Assembly: GCF_000759795.1 (NCBI RefSeq)
Contig: NZ_BBMZ01000025.1
Span: 35,310-99,309 of the forward strand
Direction: 5' to 3'
Source: Pseudescherichia vulneris NBRC 102420
Lineage (GTDB): Bacteria > Pseudomonadota > Gammaproteobacteria > Enterobacterales > Enterobacteriaceae
DNA: 64,000 nucleotides
Shown: positions 30,103-43,463 of the stretch, in pieces
Numbering within the stretch: the first letter of the stretch is position 1
Layout: each line of letters opens with the position of its first letter
Notes under the pieces: generated by a model
Databases searched by the model: none
The model's input: only the letters and a program-made list of their open reading frames with translations
What the model was told of the DNA's origin: nothing
Position numbers and translations under genes: made by a program

Positions 30103-30211
30103 AGGATTTACGTTTAGTTGCTGCGAGAACTCACAGTATATCGCGCATAGTGCATTGTTGGCAAAATCATCAATTGTTAATTGATATTTGTCAGGTAAAG
30201 CAGCGCCTTAC

Positions 30212-31135
30212 TTAACACACCTTACTTAGCACAAGGCCGACCACAAACAGTAGGTTAGTCAGCAGTGCGCCTTTGACGGTGCGTTCGAGCATGGGCGGCA
30301 TCGCGGCAGGGTCGCGCTCGCGCAGTACATAGCGCGCCTGGCGCACCAGCAGCGGCGCAGCAAGAATGAACAGCCAGCCCCACGGACTGTGCAGCGAGAG
30401 CAGGTTGAACACACCGAAGCAGAGCAGCGCCCCCAGCAGCAGACAGGCGTGATAGCGGCGGGCGTTCAGCGGCCCCAGACGCACCACCAGCGTGTTTTTA
30501 CCGTTAGCGCGATCGCTGTCGATATCCCGCAGGTTATTGACGTTAAGCACCGCCGTCGCCAGCAGGCCGCAGGCGGTCGCCGGTAAGAACATCGCCGGGA
30601 TCAGGGTATGCGCCTGAAGATAGCCGCTGCCCATCACGCTGAGCCAGCCAAAGAAGAGCAGTACCGAGATATCCCCCAGGCCGAGATAGCCATACGGGCG
30701 GCGGCCAATGGTGTAGGTAATTGCGGCGATGATTGACAGCCCGCCCAGCACCAGGAAGCCGATAAAATCCGCTACCGTCTGATACGCCACCAGAACCAGC
30801 GTCAGGCCAGAGAGGCAGCTGAGCGCGACGGTAACCAGCAGGGCACGTTTCATCTGTGCCAGGCTGATAGCCCCTTTCTGCATCCCCCGCAGCGGCCCGA
30901 TACGATCCGGCTTGTCGCTGCCCTTTACCGCGTCGCCGTAGTCGTTAGCCAGATTCGAGAGGATCTGCAGCAGCCCGGCGGTGATGAGCGCCAGCACCGC
31001 CACCCGCAGGTCAAAATGGCCCTGCCACCAGGCGAGCGCAGTGCCCACCACAATCGCGGCAAACGCAAGGGGAAGGGTCTTCGGACGCAGGCTTTCCAGC
31101 CAGGCCTGGGTACGCGTCAGGGTATATTCAGTCAT
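30212..31135 (-). CDS. menA: 1,4-dihydroxy-2-naphthoate polyprenyltransferase MenA
   Basis: A 307-residue UbiA-family membrane enzyme that attaches the isoprenoid chain to dihydroxynaphthoate in menaquinone synthesis. Both Asp-rich motifs are visible: NDYGDAVKGSD near residue 65 and RDIDSDRANGKNTL in the second half. About eight to nine membrane helices. It lies downstream of hslVU, separated by a hairpin. Confidence 0.95.
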   Translation of the reverse strand: MTEYTLTRTQAWLESLRPKTLPLAFAAIVVGTALAWWQGHFDLRVAVLALITAGLLQILSNLANDYGDAVKGSDKPDRIGPLRGMQKGAISLAQMKRALLVTVALSCLSGLTLVLVAYQTVADFIGFLVLGGLSIIAAITYTIGRRPYGYLGLGDISVLLFFGWLSVMGSGYLQAHTLIPAMFLPATACGLLATAVLNVNNLRDIDSDRANGKNTLVVRLGPLNARRYHACLLLGALLCFGVFNLLSLHSPWGWLFILAAPLLVRQARYVLRERDPAAMPPMLERTVKGALLTNLLFVVGLVLSKVC

Positions 31136-31149
31136 AGGATCCAGCCAAT

Positions 31150-31175
31150 AAAAATGGGGCTATATAGCCCCATTA
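31150..31175 (-). terminator. Terminator-like hairpin after hslVU
   Basis: The perfect palindrome AATGGGGCTATATAGCCCCATT at 31153-31174 is followed on the minus strand by a T-rich run. It should end or attenuate hslVU transcripts before menA. Confidence 0.75.
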
Positions 31176-31202
31176 ACAGTAATGAAAACGTGCTGAGCGC
31201 GA

Positions 31203-32534
31203 TTATAAGATAAAACGGCTCAAATCTTCATCTGCTACTAGCTCATCCAGGTGCTTGCTCACATAAGCGGCATCGATTGTGATCGATTCACCGTTCAGAT
31301 CGCTGGCGTCGTAGGAGATATCCTCCATCAGACGCTCCAGAACCGTATGAAGACGACGCGCACCGATGTTTTCGGTGGTCTCGTTCACCTGCCATGCGGC
31401 CTGGGCAATGCGCTTGATACCGTCGTCGGTAAAGTCGATGTTGACGCCCTCGGTAGCCATCAGCGCTTTGTACTGTACGGTAACAGAGGCGTTTGGCTCG
31501 GTCAGGATGCGCTCAAAGTCTTCGGTGGTCAGCGCCTGCAGCTCAACGCGGATCGGCAGACGGCCCTGCAGCTCAGGGATCAGATCCGACGGCTTCGCCA
31601 CCTGGAACGCGCCGGAGGCGATGAACAGGATGTGGTCGGTTTTCACCATGCCGTGCTTGGTGGAGACGGTGCAGCCTTCTACCAGCGGCAGCAGGTCACG
31701 CTGGACGCCTTCACGGGAGACGTCCGGGCCGGAGGATTCACCGCGCTTACAGATTTTATCGATCTCATCGATAAACACGATACCGTGCTGCTCAACGGCG
31801 TCGATGGCATCCTGCTTCAGCTCTTCCGGGTTCACCAGCTTGGCCGCTTCCTCTTCAATCAGCAGCTTCATGGCGTCTTTGATCTTAATCTTGCGCGGCT
31901 TCTGCTTCTGGCCGCCCAGGTTCTGGAACATCGACTGCAGCTGGCTGGTCATCTCTTCCATGCCCGGCGGTGCCATGATCTCCACGCCCATCGGCGCGGC
32001 GGCGAGGTTAATCTCTACCTCTTTGTCATCCAGCTGGTCTTCACGCAGTTTTTTGCGGAACGCCTGACGGGCAGCAGAAGGCTCCTGAGACTGTTCAGCC
32101 TGGCCCCAGTTATCTTTCGCCGGGGGGATCAGCACGTCGAGAATGCGCTCTTCCGCCATCTCTTCCGCACGGTAGCGGTTCTTCTCGATCGACTGCATAC
32201 GCACCATTTTCACGGCGGCATCGGTCAGATCGCGGATAATTGAGTCCACTTCTTTACCGACATAGCCAACTTCGGTGAATTTAGTCGCTTCTACCTTGAT
32301 GAAAGGCGCATTGGCCAGCTTCGCCAGGCGGCGGGCGATTTCGGTTTTACCGACGCCGGTTGGACCGATCATCAGAATGTTTTTCGGCGTCACTTCGTGG
32401 CGCAGCTCTTCGTCGAGCTGCATACGACGCCAGCGGTTACGCAGGGCAATGGCAACAGAGCGCTTGGCATTGTCCTGACCGATAATGTGTTTGTTCAGTT
32501 CGCTGACAATTTCGCGTGGGGTCATTTCAGACAT
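31203..32534 (-). CDS. hslU: HslU ATPase of the HslVU protease
   Basis: A 443-residue AAA+ unfoldase, the same length as in E. coli. Walker [14 protein letters not shown], the pore motif GYVGKEVDS and Walker [12 protein letters not shown] are intact, with the intermediate domain between about residues 110 and 240. The C-terminus ends DLSRFIL, which docks into HslV. It unfolds proteins such as SulA for degradation. It follows hslV by nine bases. Confidence 0.97.
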   Translation of the reverse strand: MSEMTPREIVSELNKHIIGQDNAKRSVAIALRNRWRRMQLDEELRHEVTPKNILMIGPTGVGKTEIARRLAKLANAPFIKVEATKFTEVGYVGKEVDSIIRDLTDAAVKMVRMQSIEKNRYRAEEMAEERILDVLIPPAKDNWGQAEQSQEPSAARQAFRKKLREDQLDDKEVEINLAAAPMGVEIMAPPGMEEMTSQLQSMFQNLGGQKQKPRKIKIKDAMKLLIEEEAAKLVNPEELKQDAIDAVEQHGIVFIDEIDKICKRGESSGPDVSREGVQRDLLPLVEGCTVSTKHGMVKTDHILFIASGAFQVAKPSDLIPELQGRLPIRVELQALTTEDFERILTEPNASVTVQYKALMATEGVNIDFTDDGIKRIAQAAWQVNETTENIGARRLHTVLERLMEDISYDASDLNGESITIDAAYVSKHLDELVADEDLSRFIL

Positions 32535-32543
32535 GGGAGATCC

Positions 32544-33074
32544 TTACGCTTTAGAGTTTAATTCTTCGATGGTGTGGAAGTGGTTGGTATAAATGCAGAT
32601 ATCACCTGCAATATCCAACGCCTTTACCGCAATGTCGCGCGCGTTCATGTCGGTGTTTTCTAACATGGCGCGGGCGGCGGCCTGGGCGTACGGGCCGCCG
32701 GAGCCGATAGCAATCAGGTCGTTTTCAGGCTGCACAACGTCGCCGTTACCGGTGATAATCAGCGAGGCGTTTTCATCCGCCACCGCCAGCAGCGCTTCGA
32801 GCTTGCGCAGCATACGATCGGTACGCCAGTCTTTTGCCAGCTCAACGGCAGCTTTTACCAGGTGGCCCTGGTGCATCTCCAGCTTGCGCTCAAACAGTTC
32901 GAACAGCGTGAAGGCATCTGCGGTACCGCCTGCAAAACCGGCGATCACTTTGTCGTTATACAGGCGACGCACTTTTTTGACGTTGCCTTTCATTACGGTA
33001 TTGCCCAGCGTGGCCTGGCCATCACCGGCAATCACGACCTGGCCGTTACGGCGAACACTTACAATTGTTGTCAC
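32544..33074 (-). CDS. hslV: HslV peptidase subunit
   Basis: A 176-residue threonine protease of the proteasome beta-subunit type. The mature N-terminus [18 protein letters not shown] starts with the catalytic Thr. The start codon is GTG with an AAGGGG Shine-Dalgarno, as in E. coli; an earlier TTG in the same frame was rejected. It forms the proteolytic chamber with HslU. Expression is likely heat-inducible from the sigma-32 promoter upstream. Confidence 0.97.
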   Translation of the reverse strand: MTTIVSVRRNGQVVIAGDGQATLGNTVMKGNVKKVRRLYNDKVIAGFAGGTADAFTLFELFERKLEMHQGHLVKAAVELAKDWRTDRMLRKLEALLAVADENASLIITGNGDVVQPENDLIAIGSGGPYAQAAARAMLENTDMNARDIAVKALDIAGDICIYTNHFHTIEELNSKA

Positions 33075-33138
33075 GAGCAGACCCCTTTGTTGCAATCAGA
33101 TGAGTCGCCCCGCACGGTGTACGGGGCAGAATGCAATT

Positions 33139-33168
33139 ATAGATGGGGGGGATTTTGGGGGTTTCAAC
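33139..33168 (-). promoter_or_regulatory. Sigma-32 heat-shock promoter of hslVU
   Basis: On the minus strand TTGAAA (33167-33162) and CCCCATCTAT (33148-33139) are spaced by 13 bases, matching the heat-shock consensus CTTGAAA / CCCCATNT. The -35 element overlaps the ftsN stop codon. Confidence 0.85.
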
Positions 33169-34153
33169 CCCCGGAGGCGAGACGAATGCAGTTTGCGTGA
33201 CCGGCCAGCTTCAGGCGATTGATGGTGCCATCGACGTTATCTTTGCCTTTGACCGGGCCAATCACCACGCGATTCCAGCCGTTGTTGGTGGTGATGCGTG
33301 AGTCAAAGCCTTCGAACGCCAGCTGAGCACGGACGGTCTCCGCCTGCTCTGCGCCTTTAAACGAACCGCACTGCACCATCCAGCGACGCTCATCTTTTTT
33401 CTCAGCGGCAGGCTTCGCCGCTTCCGGCTCACGCGTGACCGGGGCAGCCTGCTGCGTTTTCGGCGCGGCGGCAGCGGTGTGCGCCGGGGTTTGCAGCAGA
33501 TCCTGATAAGGCTGGCTGTTTGCTGCGGGCTTCGGCTGCTGCGTCTGGCGCGGTGCCTGCGCACTCTGCACCGTGCGGGTCTGCGGCTGCTCCGTCAAAC
33601 GCGGCTGGGTTTTTGGCGCAGCGGCGGCCCATTGCTGCTGGGTCTGCTGCTGAGTTTGCTGCTGTTGGAACTGCTGCACCTGACGCTGGCGCTGCAGGGT
33701 TTGCTGGCGCTGAGCAGGCGTCTGCTCGTTCCACGGCACTTCGTTAAGCTGGGTAGGCTGCTGGCGCATGTCGGCCTGCATCTGCTCTAACAGCTGACGC
33801 TGCTCGTTGGTCAGCTGATCCGGGTTCATCACCTCACCGCCCGCTGACGGTTCGGTTGGCGCACGTACGCCCGGCTGACGGCTCTCCAGCTCTTTAATAT
33901 AACGCCAGCGCTCTTCCGGCTTCGGCGGTAGCCCGTTGCCCGTGACCTTCTGACTCTGCAGGGTCTCGGACTCCTCTTTTTTGTGATGGGTAATAAAGTA
34001 AAGGCCACCGAGAAAGGCCACCAGCACGGCGGCTGCAATCGCCACCATAGCAGGCGAGACAGCAGGCGTAGTACGTTGCTTCTTCCTTGAGGTGCTCGTT
34101 TTTCGCCGCGAAGGAGCCGATTGGCTGCGGCGTACATAATCTCGTTGGGCCAC
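33164..34153 (-). CDS. ftsN: Cell-division protein FtsN
   Basis: A 329-residue bitopic inner-membrane protein. A short basic cytoplasmic tail (RDYVRRSQ, SRRKTSTSRKK) precedes one membrane helix around residues 34-57. A long glutamine- and proline-rich periplasmic linker follows, then a C-terminal SPOR domain (WMVQCGSFKGAEQAETVRAQL) that binds denuded peptidoglycan. FtsN triggers septal peptidoglycan synthesis. It is some ten residues longer than E. coli FtsN, mostly in the Q-rich linker, a region that varies between species. Confidence 0.95.
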   Translation of the reverse strand: MAQRDYVRRSQSAPSRRKTSTSRKKQRTTPAVSPAMVAIAAAVLVAFLGGLYFITHHKKEESETLQSQKVTGNGLPPKPEERWRYIKELESRQPGVRAPTEPSAGGEVMNPDQLTNEQRQLLEQMQADMRQQPTQLNEVPWNEQTPAQRQQTLQRQRQVQQFQQQQTQQQTQQQWAAAAPKTQPRLTEQPQTRTVQSAQAPRQTQQPKPAANSQPYQDLLQTPAHTAAAAPKTQQAAPVTREPEAAKPAAEKKDERRWMVQCGSFKGAEQAETVRAQLAFEGFDSRITTNNGWNRVVIGPVKGKDNVDGTINRLKLAGHANCIRLASGG

Positions 34154-34246
34154 TATCGTTTCGCTGTATTCATTCGTTTATTGGTCCGTCATGTTACTTA
34201 AGCGACGGGGCTTTGACCAGACGCGGAAGTCTGAAAGCAGACGCAG

Positions 34247-35272
34247 TTACGTAAGCGCCTGTGTCGACCCGCGGACGATCAATTCACAATCCAGCAGGCG
34301 CGATCCGCTGCTCACGACCTGGCCATGTAGCTGATCCAACAGCAATAGCATCGCCTCACGGCCAATCTCAAAGCGCGGCTGGGCGACCGTGGTCAGCGGC
34401 GGATCGCAGAATTGGGCCAGTGAAATATTATCGAAACCAATAATAGACAGATCCTGAGGTATTTTCAGACCTTTGCGTTTCGCACAGGAGAGCGCGCCGA
34501 GGGCCATGACGTCGCTGTGGCAGAATACTGCCGTAGGCGGCTTCGGCAGCGCCAGCAGCTGCTCCATGGCACTGCTCCCCGCCTCGTAGGTGAAGTTGCC
34601 TCGGGCGATATAGTGCGGGTCAACGGTGATGCCGGAACGGCGCAGCGCCTGGACGTAGCCCTGCAGGCGGTAGTGGCACAGCGGCATCTCCTCCGGCCCG
34701 GCAATACAGCCAATCCGCTGATGTCCCTCCTCCAGCAGGTAGTTAACCGCATTAAAGGCCGCCGTCAGGTTATCGATATGCACCGTGGGCAGTTCCAGCT
34801 CCGGCGCGAACTCGTTGGCCATCACCATCGGCGGCAGGTTACGCTGCTCCTCGATGCTGGCGTCAAAGGGCAGGCGCGAGCCGAGGAGCAGCATGCCGTC
34901 AATCTGCTTGGTGATGATCAGATCGATAAACGTCTTCTCCTGCTGGTTCTGGTGGGCGCAGTCGCCGATCAGCACCAGATAGCCCTGCTCGGCCGCGGTC
35001 ACTTCAATACCGCGAATGATTTCGCTGAAAAAGGGATCGCAGATGTCCGGCACGATAACCAGCAGCGTGCGCGATTCGTTGCGTTTAATGTTGCGGCCCA
35101 TCGCCTGTGGCAAATAGCCCACCTCCAGCGCCGCCTGCTCAACGCGGTTGCGGGTCGCCTGGGAGACTTTATCCGGGTTCATCAACGCCCGGGACACCGT
35201 TGCCGTAGAGACCTTCGCTTTCTGGGCCACATCTTTCATGGTCGCCGCAGCAACCTCTTTCTTCACCTTCAC
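34247..35272 (-). CDS. cytR: LacI-family repressor CytR
   Basis: A 341-residue regulator, the E. coli length, when begun at the GTG of VKVKKEVAAATMKDVA. This GTG has an AGGAG five bases upstream, while the longer upstream reading lacks homology. The helix-turn-helix is MKDVAQKAKVSTATVSRALMNP; the rest is the nucleoside-binding domain. It represses nucleoside uptake and catabolism genes together with CRP and is released by cytidine. Confidence 0.94.
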   Translation of the reverse strand: MKVKKEVAAATMKDVAQKAKVSTATVSRALMNPDKVSQATRNRVEQAALEVGYLPQAMGRNIKRNESRTLLVIVPDICDPFFSEIIRGIEVTAAEQGYLVLIGDCAHQNQQEKTFIDLIITKQIDGMLLLGSRLPFDASIEEQRNLPPMVMANEFAPELELPTVHIDNLTAAFNAVNYLLEEGHQRIGCIAGPEEMPLCHYRLQGYVQALRRSGITVDPHYIARGNFTYEAGSSAMEQLLALPKPPTAVFCHSDVMALGALSCAKRKGLKIPQDLSIIGFDNISLAQFCDPPLTTVAQPRFEIGREAMLLLLDQLHGQVVSSGSRLLDCELIVRGSTQALT

Positions 35273-35429
35273 TCTTTCTCCTCGCATGTCTGGCATAAGC
35301 GCAGACGCATCCCTTATGTGCGACATTACCCACATTTTTAGCAGATCGTTTATCAGTACGGTTACAGTATTTTCAGGAAAATTGTGATGAAGGTTGAATT
35401 TTTCGATCCGACTCGCATCCCTGGCCTCG

Positions 35430-37706
<2,277 letters not shown>

Positions 37707-37831
37707 TTAATTTCTGTATGATTCGCCGCCTTTGGTGTTGCATTCTGCCGCCAGAGCTTAAATTAATTATCTCGCATGGTGTCCGGCGTTAGGGCTGGAA
37801 GAGCGATGCGGCCTTAACTGAGGTTTCTCCC

Positions 37832-38044
37832 ATGAAAAAAGGTATTCACCCGAATTACACTGCGATTACTGCAACCTGTTCTTGCGGTAACGTGATCAAA
37901 ACCCATTCAACCGTGGGTCACGATCTGAACCTGGACGTGTGCGGCGCATGCCACCCGTTCTACACTGGCAAGCAGCGTGACGTTGCTACCGGTGGCCGTG
38001 TTGACCGCTTCAACAAGCGCTTCAGCATCCCAGGCAGCAAGTAA
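37832..38044 (+). CDS. rpmE: 50S ribosomal protein L31
   Basis: A 70-residue zinc-type L31 ([20 protein letters not shown]), with CSC and CGAC supplying the zinc cysteines. Length equals E. coli RpmE. Divergent from priA, with its own terminator. Confidence 0.97.
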   Translation: MKKGIHPNYTAITATCSCGNVIKTHSTVGHDLNLDVCGACHPFYTGKQRDVATGGRVDRFNKRFSIPGSK

Positions 38045-38059
38045 GAATCCGCTGCTTAG

Positions 38060-38086
38060 AAAAAACCGCCTTCGGGCGGTTTTTTT
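38060..38086 (+). terminator. Rho-independent terminator of rpmE
   Basis: Stem ACCGCC/GGCGGT with a TTCG tetraloop at 38065-38080 and a run of seven T. Confidence 0.93.
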
Positions 38087-38158
38087 GTGCCTGAATTTTG
38101 CGTCAGCCGCCACCCGGCGTATGACAACCAGCAAAAAGGGGCCGAAGCCCCTTTTCTA

Positions 38159-38476
38159 TTAGTATTCCCATGTGTCCGGGTCGATGCCCAGCTCGCGCAT
38201 GATAATCTTCGCCTCTTCAGGGATTTCATCGCTGCGCTCTTTGCGCAGGTCTTCATCGTTCGGCAAAGGCTGGCCGGTGAACGCATGCAGGAACGCTTCG
38301 CACAGCAGCTCGCTGTTTGTGGCGTGACGCAGGTTGTTGACCTGACGACGGGTACGTTCATCGGTGAGGATCTTTAACACCTTCAGAGGAATGGAAACCG
38401 TAATTTTTTTTACTTGCTCACTCTTCTTACCGTGCTCAGCGTAGGGGCTGATATATTCGCCGCTCCATTCAGCCAT
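38159..38476 (-). CDS. metJ: Methionine repressor MetJ
   Basis: A 105-residue ribbon-helix-helix repressor, nearly identical to E. coli MetJ. The DNA-binding strand is [22 protein letters not shown]. With S-adenosylmethionine it represses methionine genes, including the divergent metBL and the nearby metF, both preceded here by met boxes. Confidence 0.98.
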   Translation of the reverse strand: MAEWSGEYISPYAEHGKKSEQVKKITVSIPLKVLKILTDERTRRQVNNLRHATNSELLCEAFLHAFTGQPLPNDEDLRKERSDEIPEEAKIIMRELGIDPDTWEY

Positions 38477-38660
38477 GAGATACCTTAATCCTCTTTCTCA
38501 TTAATAAATGGCCAAAACCCGACTAAACGCAGGGACTGGGCCGTAATCTCGCGTAGTTTACCGTAGAGACGCCACCGTGACACGGAGTATTGGCTCCGGG
38601 GATGTGCGCTAATGCAGATAATTTTAACGGTTATTCTCAGTTTGCTCAATCTATACGCAA

Positions 38661-38692
38661 AGAAGTTTAGATGTCCAGATGTATTGACGTCT
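38661..38692. promoter_or_regulatory. MetJ operator (four tandem met boxes) for metJ/metBL
   Basis: Four contiguous 8-base met boxes, AGAAGTTT, AGATGTCC, AGATGTAT and TGACGTCT, match the AGACGTCT consensus. They lie between divergent metJ and metB, 60 bases before metB. Confidence 0.92.
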
Positions 38693-38751
38693 ATCGTCAC
38701 AATGCTATTCTGTGGCCTGATTTTTCATCCATTAAGCCAGGAAGCCTTCAC

Positions 38752-39912
38752 ATGACGCGTAAACAGGCCACCATTGCAGTGCGTAGCGGATTGAATGATG
38801 ACGAGCAGTACGGCTGCGTTGTCCCGCCGATTCATCTCTCCAGCACCTATAACTTCACCGATTTCAACGAGCCGCGCGCGCATGACTACTCCCGCCGCGG
38901 TAATCCAACGCGTGATGTCGTCCAGCGTGCGCTGGCGGAGCTGGAAGGCGGAGCGGGGGCCGTGCTGACCAATACCGGCATGTCCGCTATCCACCTGGTG
39001 ACCACGGTTTACCTGAAGCCTGGCGATCTGCTGGTGGCCCCGCACGACTGCTACGGCGGCAGCTACCGTCTGTTTGATAGCCTGGCGAAGCGCGGCTGCT
39101 ATCGCGTTCTCTTTGTCGATCAAAACGATGAGCAGGCCTTAAAGGCGGCGCTGGCTGAACAACCGAAGCTGGTGCTGATCGAAAGTCCAAGTAATCCATT
39201 GTTGCGCGTCGTGGATATTGCGAAAATCTGTCAGCTGGCACGCGAAGCGGGTGCGGTGAGCGTGGTGGATAACACCTTCCTCAGCCCGGCGCTGCAAAAC
39301 CCGCTGGCGCTGGGGGCGGATCTGGTGCTGCACTCCTGCACCAAGTACCTCAACGGCCACTCCGACGTGGTTGCGGGCGTGGTGATTGCCAAAGAGGAAG
39401 CGACCGTCACCGAACTGGCATGGTGGGCGAATAATATTGGTGTAACGGGCAGCGCGTTTGATAGCTACCTGCTGCTGCGCGGTCTGCGTACGCTGTCGCC
39501 GCGTATGGAAGTGGCCCAGCGAAACGCTCAGGCGATCGTTGAGTTCCTGAAGACGCAGCCGCTGGTGAAGAAGCTCTATCACCCGTCGCTGCCGGAAAAC
39601 CAGGGCCACGAGATTGCCGCCCGCCAGCAGAAAGGCTTCGGGGCGATGCTGAGCTTTGAGCTGGACGGCGACGAGCAGACCCTGCGTCGTTTCTTAAGCG
39701 GCCTGTCGCTGTTTACGCTGGCGGAGTCGCTGGGTGGAGTGGAGAGTCTGATCTCCCATGCCGCGACCATGACGCACGCGGGCATGGCCGCCGAAGCACG
39801 CGCCGCTGCTGGCATCTCCGAGACGCTGCTACGCATCTCGACCGGTATTGAAGATGGTGAAGATTTAATTGCCGATCTGGAAAATGCATTCCGGATCGCA
39901 GCCAAGGGGTAA
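38752..39912 (+). CDS. metB: Cystathionine gamma-synthase MetB
   Basis: A 386-residue PLP enzyme, the E. coli length, starting MTRKQATIAVRSGLNDDEQ. The PLP lysine lies in HSCTKYLNGHSDVVAG and the phosphate-binding residues in NTGMSAIHL. It joins O-succinylhomoserine and cysteine to cystathionine. A longer upstream reading crosses the MetJ operator and was rejected. metL starts two bases after its stop, so the two form an operon. Confidence 0.97.
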   Translation: MTRKQATIAVRSGLNDDEQYGCVVPPIHLSSTYNFTDFNEPRAHDYSRRGNPTRDVVQRALAELEGGAGAVLTNTGMSAIHLVTTVYLKPGDLLVAPHDCYGGSYRLFDSLAKRGCYRVLFVDQNDEQALKAALAEQPKLVLIESPSNPLLRVVDIAKICQLAREAGAVSVVDNTFLSPALQNPLALGADLVLHSCTKYLNGHSDVVAGVVIAKEEATVTELAWWANNIGVTGSAFDSYLLLRGLRTLSPRMEVAQRNAQAIVEFLKTQPLVKKLYHPSLPENQGHEIAARQQKGFGAMLSFELDGDEQTLRRFLSGLSLFTLAESLGGVESLISHAATMTHAGMAAEARAAAGISETLLRISTGIEDGEDLIADLENAFRIAAKG

Positions 39913-39914
39913 AC

Positions 39915-42347
39915 ATGAGTGTGATTGCGCAGGCAGGGGCGAAGGGTCGTCAACTGCATAAGTTTGGTGGTAGTAGTCTGGCGGATGTGAAGTGTTACCT
40001 GCGTGTCGCCGGTATCATGGCGGAGTATTCGCAGCCTGGCGATATGATGGTGGTCTCGGCCGCCGGCAGCACCACCAACCAGTTGATCAGCTGGCTGAAG
40101 CTCAGCCAGACCGACAGGCTCTCTGCGCATCAGGTTCAACAGGCGCTGCGCCGCTACCAGTCCGAGCTTATCAGTGGATTATTACCCCCTGAGACAGCCG
40201 ATGGGTTAATCAGCGAATTTATTCACGATCTGGAGCGTCTCGCGGGCCTGCTCGACAGCGGCGTTACCGATGCGGTCTATGCCGAGGTGGTCGGCCACGG
40301 CGAGATCTGGTCTGCGCGCTTGATGTCCGCCGTGCTTAATCTGCAGGGGCTGAACGCCGCCTGGCTCGACGCGCGGGAATTTTTACGCGCCGAGCGCTCT
40401 GCTCAGCCGCAGGTTAACGAAGGCCTCTCCTATCCGCTGCTGCAACAGCTGATGGTGCAGCACCCCGGCAAACGGCTGGTGGTGACCGGCTTTATCTGCC
40501 GCAACGATGCGGGAGAGACCGTACTGCTGGGCCGTAACGGCTCTGACTACTCGGCAACGCAGATTGGCGCGCTGGGTGGCGTCTCTCGCGTGACCATCTG
40601 GAGCGACGTGGCCGGGGTCTACAGCGCCGACCCGCGTAAGGTAAAAGATGCCTGCCTGCTGCCGCTGCTGCGTCTCGACGAAGCCAGCGAGCTGGCCCGT
40701 CTGGCCGCGCCGGTGCTGCACGCCCGCACGCTACAGCCGGTCTCCGGCAGCGATATCGATCTTCAGCTGCGCTGCAGCTATAACCCGGAGCAGGGCTCTA
40801 CGCGCATCGAGCGCGTGCTGGCTTCCGGGACGGGCGCACGCATCGTCACCAGCCACGATGATGTCTGCCTGATTGAGTTTCAGGTACCGCCGAGCCAGGA
40901 CTTCAAGCTGGCGCATAAAGAGATCGACCTGATCCTTAAGCGCGCCCAGCTGCGTCCGCTGGCGGTAGGCGTGCATACCGACCGCAACCTGCTTCAACTC
41001 TGCTACACCTCTGAGGTCGTCGACAGCGCCCTTAAGCTACTCGACGAAGCCGGGCTGCCGGGCGAGCTGCGTTTGCGCCAGGGGCTAGCGCTGGTGGCGC
41101 TGGTTGGCGCGGGCGTGTGCCGTAACCCACTCCATAGCCATCGTTTCTGGCAGCAGCTGAAGGGCCAGCCGGTAGAGTTTATCTGGCAGTCCGATGACAG
41201 CATTAGCCTGGTGGCGGTGCTGCGCGTGGGCCCCACTGAAAGCCTAATCCAGGGCCTGCACCAGTCGCTGTTCCGCGCCGAAAAGCGCATTGGCCTGGTG
41301 CTGTTCGGCAAAGGCAACATCGGCTCGCGCTGGCTGGAGCTGTTTGCCCGCGAGCAGAGCGCGCTTTCCGCCCGCACCGGCTTTGAATTTGTGCTGGCGG
41401 GGGTAGTGGACAGCCGCCGCAGCCTGCTGAGCTATGAGGGGCTGGACGCCAGCCGCGCGCTGGCCTTCTTTAATGACGAAGCGGTAGAGCATGAAGAGGA
41501 CTCCCTGTTCCTGTGGATGCGGGCGCACCCCTATGACGATCTGGTGGTGCTCGACGTCACCGCCAGCGAGCAGCTGGCCGATCAGTATCTCGACTTTGCC
41601 AGCCACGGTTTTCACGTTATCAGCGCCAACAAGCTAGCTGGCGCGAGCACCAGCGACAAGTATCGCCAGATCCACGATGCCTTCGAAAAAACAGGTCGTC
41701 GCTGGCTCTACAATGCCACCGTAGGCGCAGGCCTGCCGGTGAATCATACCGTGCGCGATCTCATCGACAGCGGTGACTCGATCCTCTCTATCAGCGGCAT
41801 CTTCTCTGGAACGTTGTCGTGGCTGTTCCTGCAGTTTGATGGCACCGTGCCCTTTACTGACCTGGTCGATCAGGCCTGGCAGCAGGGGCTGACCGAGCCG
41901 GATCCGCGTGTGGATCTCGCCGGTAAGGACGTCATGCGCAAGCTGGTGATCCTGGCCCGTGAGGCGGGGTATGACATCGAGCCGGATCAGGTGCGCGTTG
42001 AGTCGCTGGTGCCTGCCGGATGCGAAGAGGGATCGGTGGATCACTTCTTTGAAAACGGCGACGTGCTGAACGAGCAGATGGTGCAGCGTCTGGAAGCCGC
42101 GCGTGAGATGGGCCTGGTGCTGCGCTACGTGGCACGCTTTGACGCCAACGGCAAAGCGCGCGTTGGCGTAGAGGCGGTGCGTCCCGAGCACCCGCTGGCG
42201 GCACTGCTGCCGTGCGATAACGTCTTCGCCATTGAGAGCCGCTGGTATCGCGATAACCCGCTGGTGATCCGTGGCCCAGGCGCGGGGCGCGACGTTACCG
42301 CAGGCGCTATTCAGTCAGACATCAACCGCCTGGCGCAGCTGCTGTAG
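39915..42347 (+). CDS. metL: Bifunctional aspartokinase II / homoserine dehydrogenase II
   Basis: An 810-residue fusion, the E. coli length. The aspartokinase half begins at KFGGSSLADVKCYLR and runs to about residue 450. The dehydrogenase half begins with LVLFGKGNIGSRWLELF, the NADP fold, and has the catalytic region GAGLPVNHTVRDLIDSGD. It feeds methionine synthesis at two steps and is controlled through MetJ rather than feedback inhibition. Confidence 0.97.
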   Translation: MSVIAQAGAKGRQLHKFGGSSLADVKCYLRVAGIMAEYSQPGDMMVVSAAGSTTNQLISWLKLSQTDRLSAHQVQQALRRYQSELISGLLPPETADGLISEFIHDLERLAGLLDSGVTDAVYAEVVGHGEIWSARLMSAVLNLQGLNAAWLDAREFLRAERSAQPQVNEGLSYPLLQQLMVQHPGKRLVVTGFICRNDAGETVLLGRNGSDYSATQIGALGGVSRVTIWSDVAGVYSADPRKVKDACLLPLLRLDEASELARLAAPVLHARTLQPVSGSDIDLQLRCSYNPEQGSTRIERVLASGTGARIVTSHDDVCLIEFQVPPSQDFKLAHKEIDLILKRAQLRPLAVGVHTDRNLLQLCYTSEVVDSALKLLDEAGLPGELRLRQGLALVALVGAGVCRNPLHSHRFWQQLKGQPVEFIWQSDDSISLVAVLRVGPTESLIQGLHQSLFRAEKRIGLVLFGKGNIGSRWLELFAREQSALSARTGFEFVLAGVVDSRRSLLSYEGLDASRALAFFNDEAVEHEEDSLFLWMRAHPYDDLVVLDVTASEQLADQYLDFASHGFHVISANKLAGASTSDKYRQIHDAFEKTGRRWLYNATVGAGLPVNHTVRDLIDSGDSILSISGIFSGTLSWLFLQFDGTVPFTDLVDQAWQQGLTEPDPRVDLAGKDVMRKLVILAREAGYDIEPDQVRVESLVPAGCEEGSVDHFFENGDVLNEQMVQRLEAAREMGLVLRYVARFDANGKARVGVEAVRPEHPLAALLPCDNVFAIESRWYRDNPLVIRGPGAGRDVTAGAIQSDINRLAQLL

Positions 42348-42478
42348 TGAATATTGAGCCCCTCTCTGCCAGGAGAAGGGCTTTCTACCTTTGACATGCA
42401 CTTTTTTCATCTTCCCTGAATATTCCTCACCTATAACCGCGATATTTCTGTTGACGTTATCCAGCTTTTACGTCATTT

Positions 42479-42510
42479 TGGCATCTGGACGTCTAAACGT
42501 ATAGAAGTTC
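42479..42510 (+). promoter_or_regulatory. MetJ operator (met boxes) upstream of metF
   Basis: Tandem 8-base units TGGCATCT, GGACGTCT, AAACGTAT and AGAAGTTC lie 40 bases before metF. The central GGACGTCT is one base from consensus and the outer ones are weaker. Confidence 0.85.
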
Positions 42511-42547
42511 ACACGACAACAACCAAGACATGCGATTGATGAGGTAA

Positions 42548-43441
<894 letters not shown>

Positions 43442-43442
43442 A

Positions 43443-43463
43443 AACCGCTTCGGCGGTTTTTTA
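43443..43463 (+). terminator. Rho-independent terminator of metF
   Basis: Stem AACCGC/GCGGTT closed by a short TTCG-type loop, then a run of T. Confidence 0.88.

Noticed and set aside
33560..33760. Glutamine-rich repeats in ftsN as a tandem-repeat array
   Set aside because: The CAG-rich stretch is the normal low-complexity linker of FtsN and has no regular unit length.
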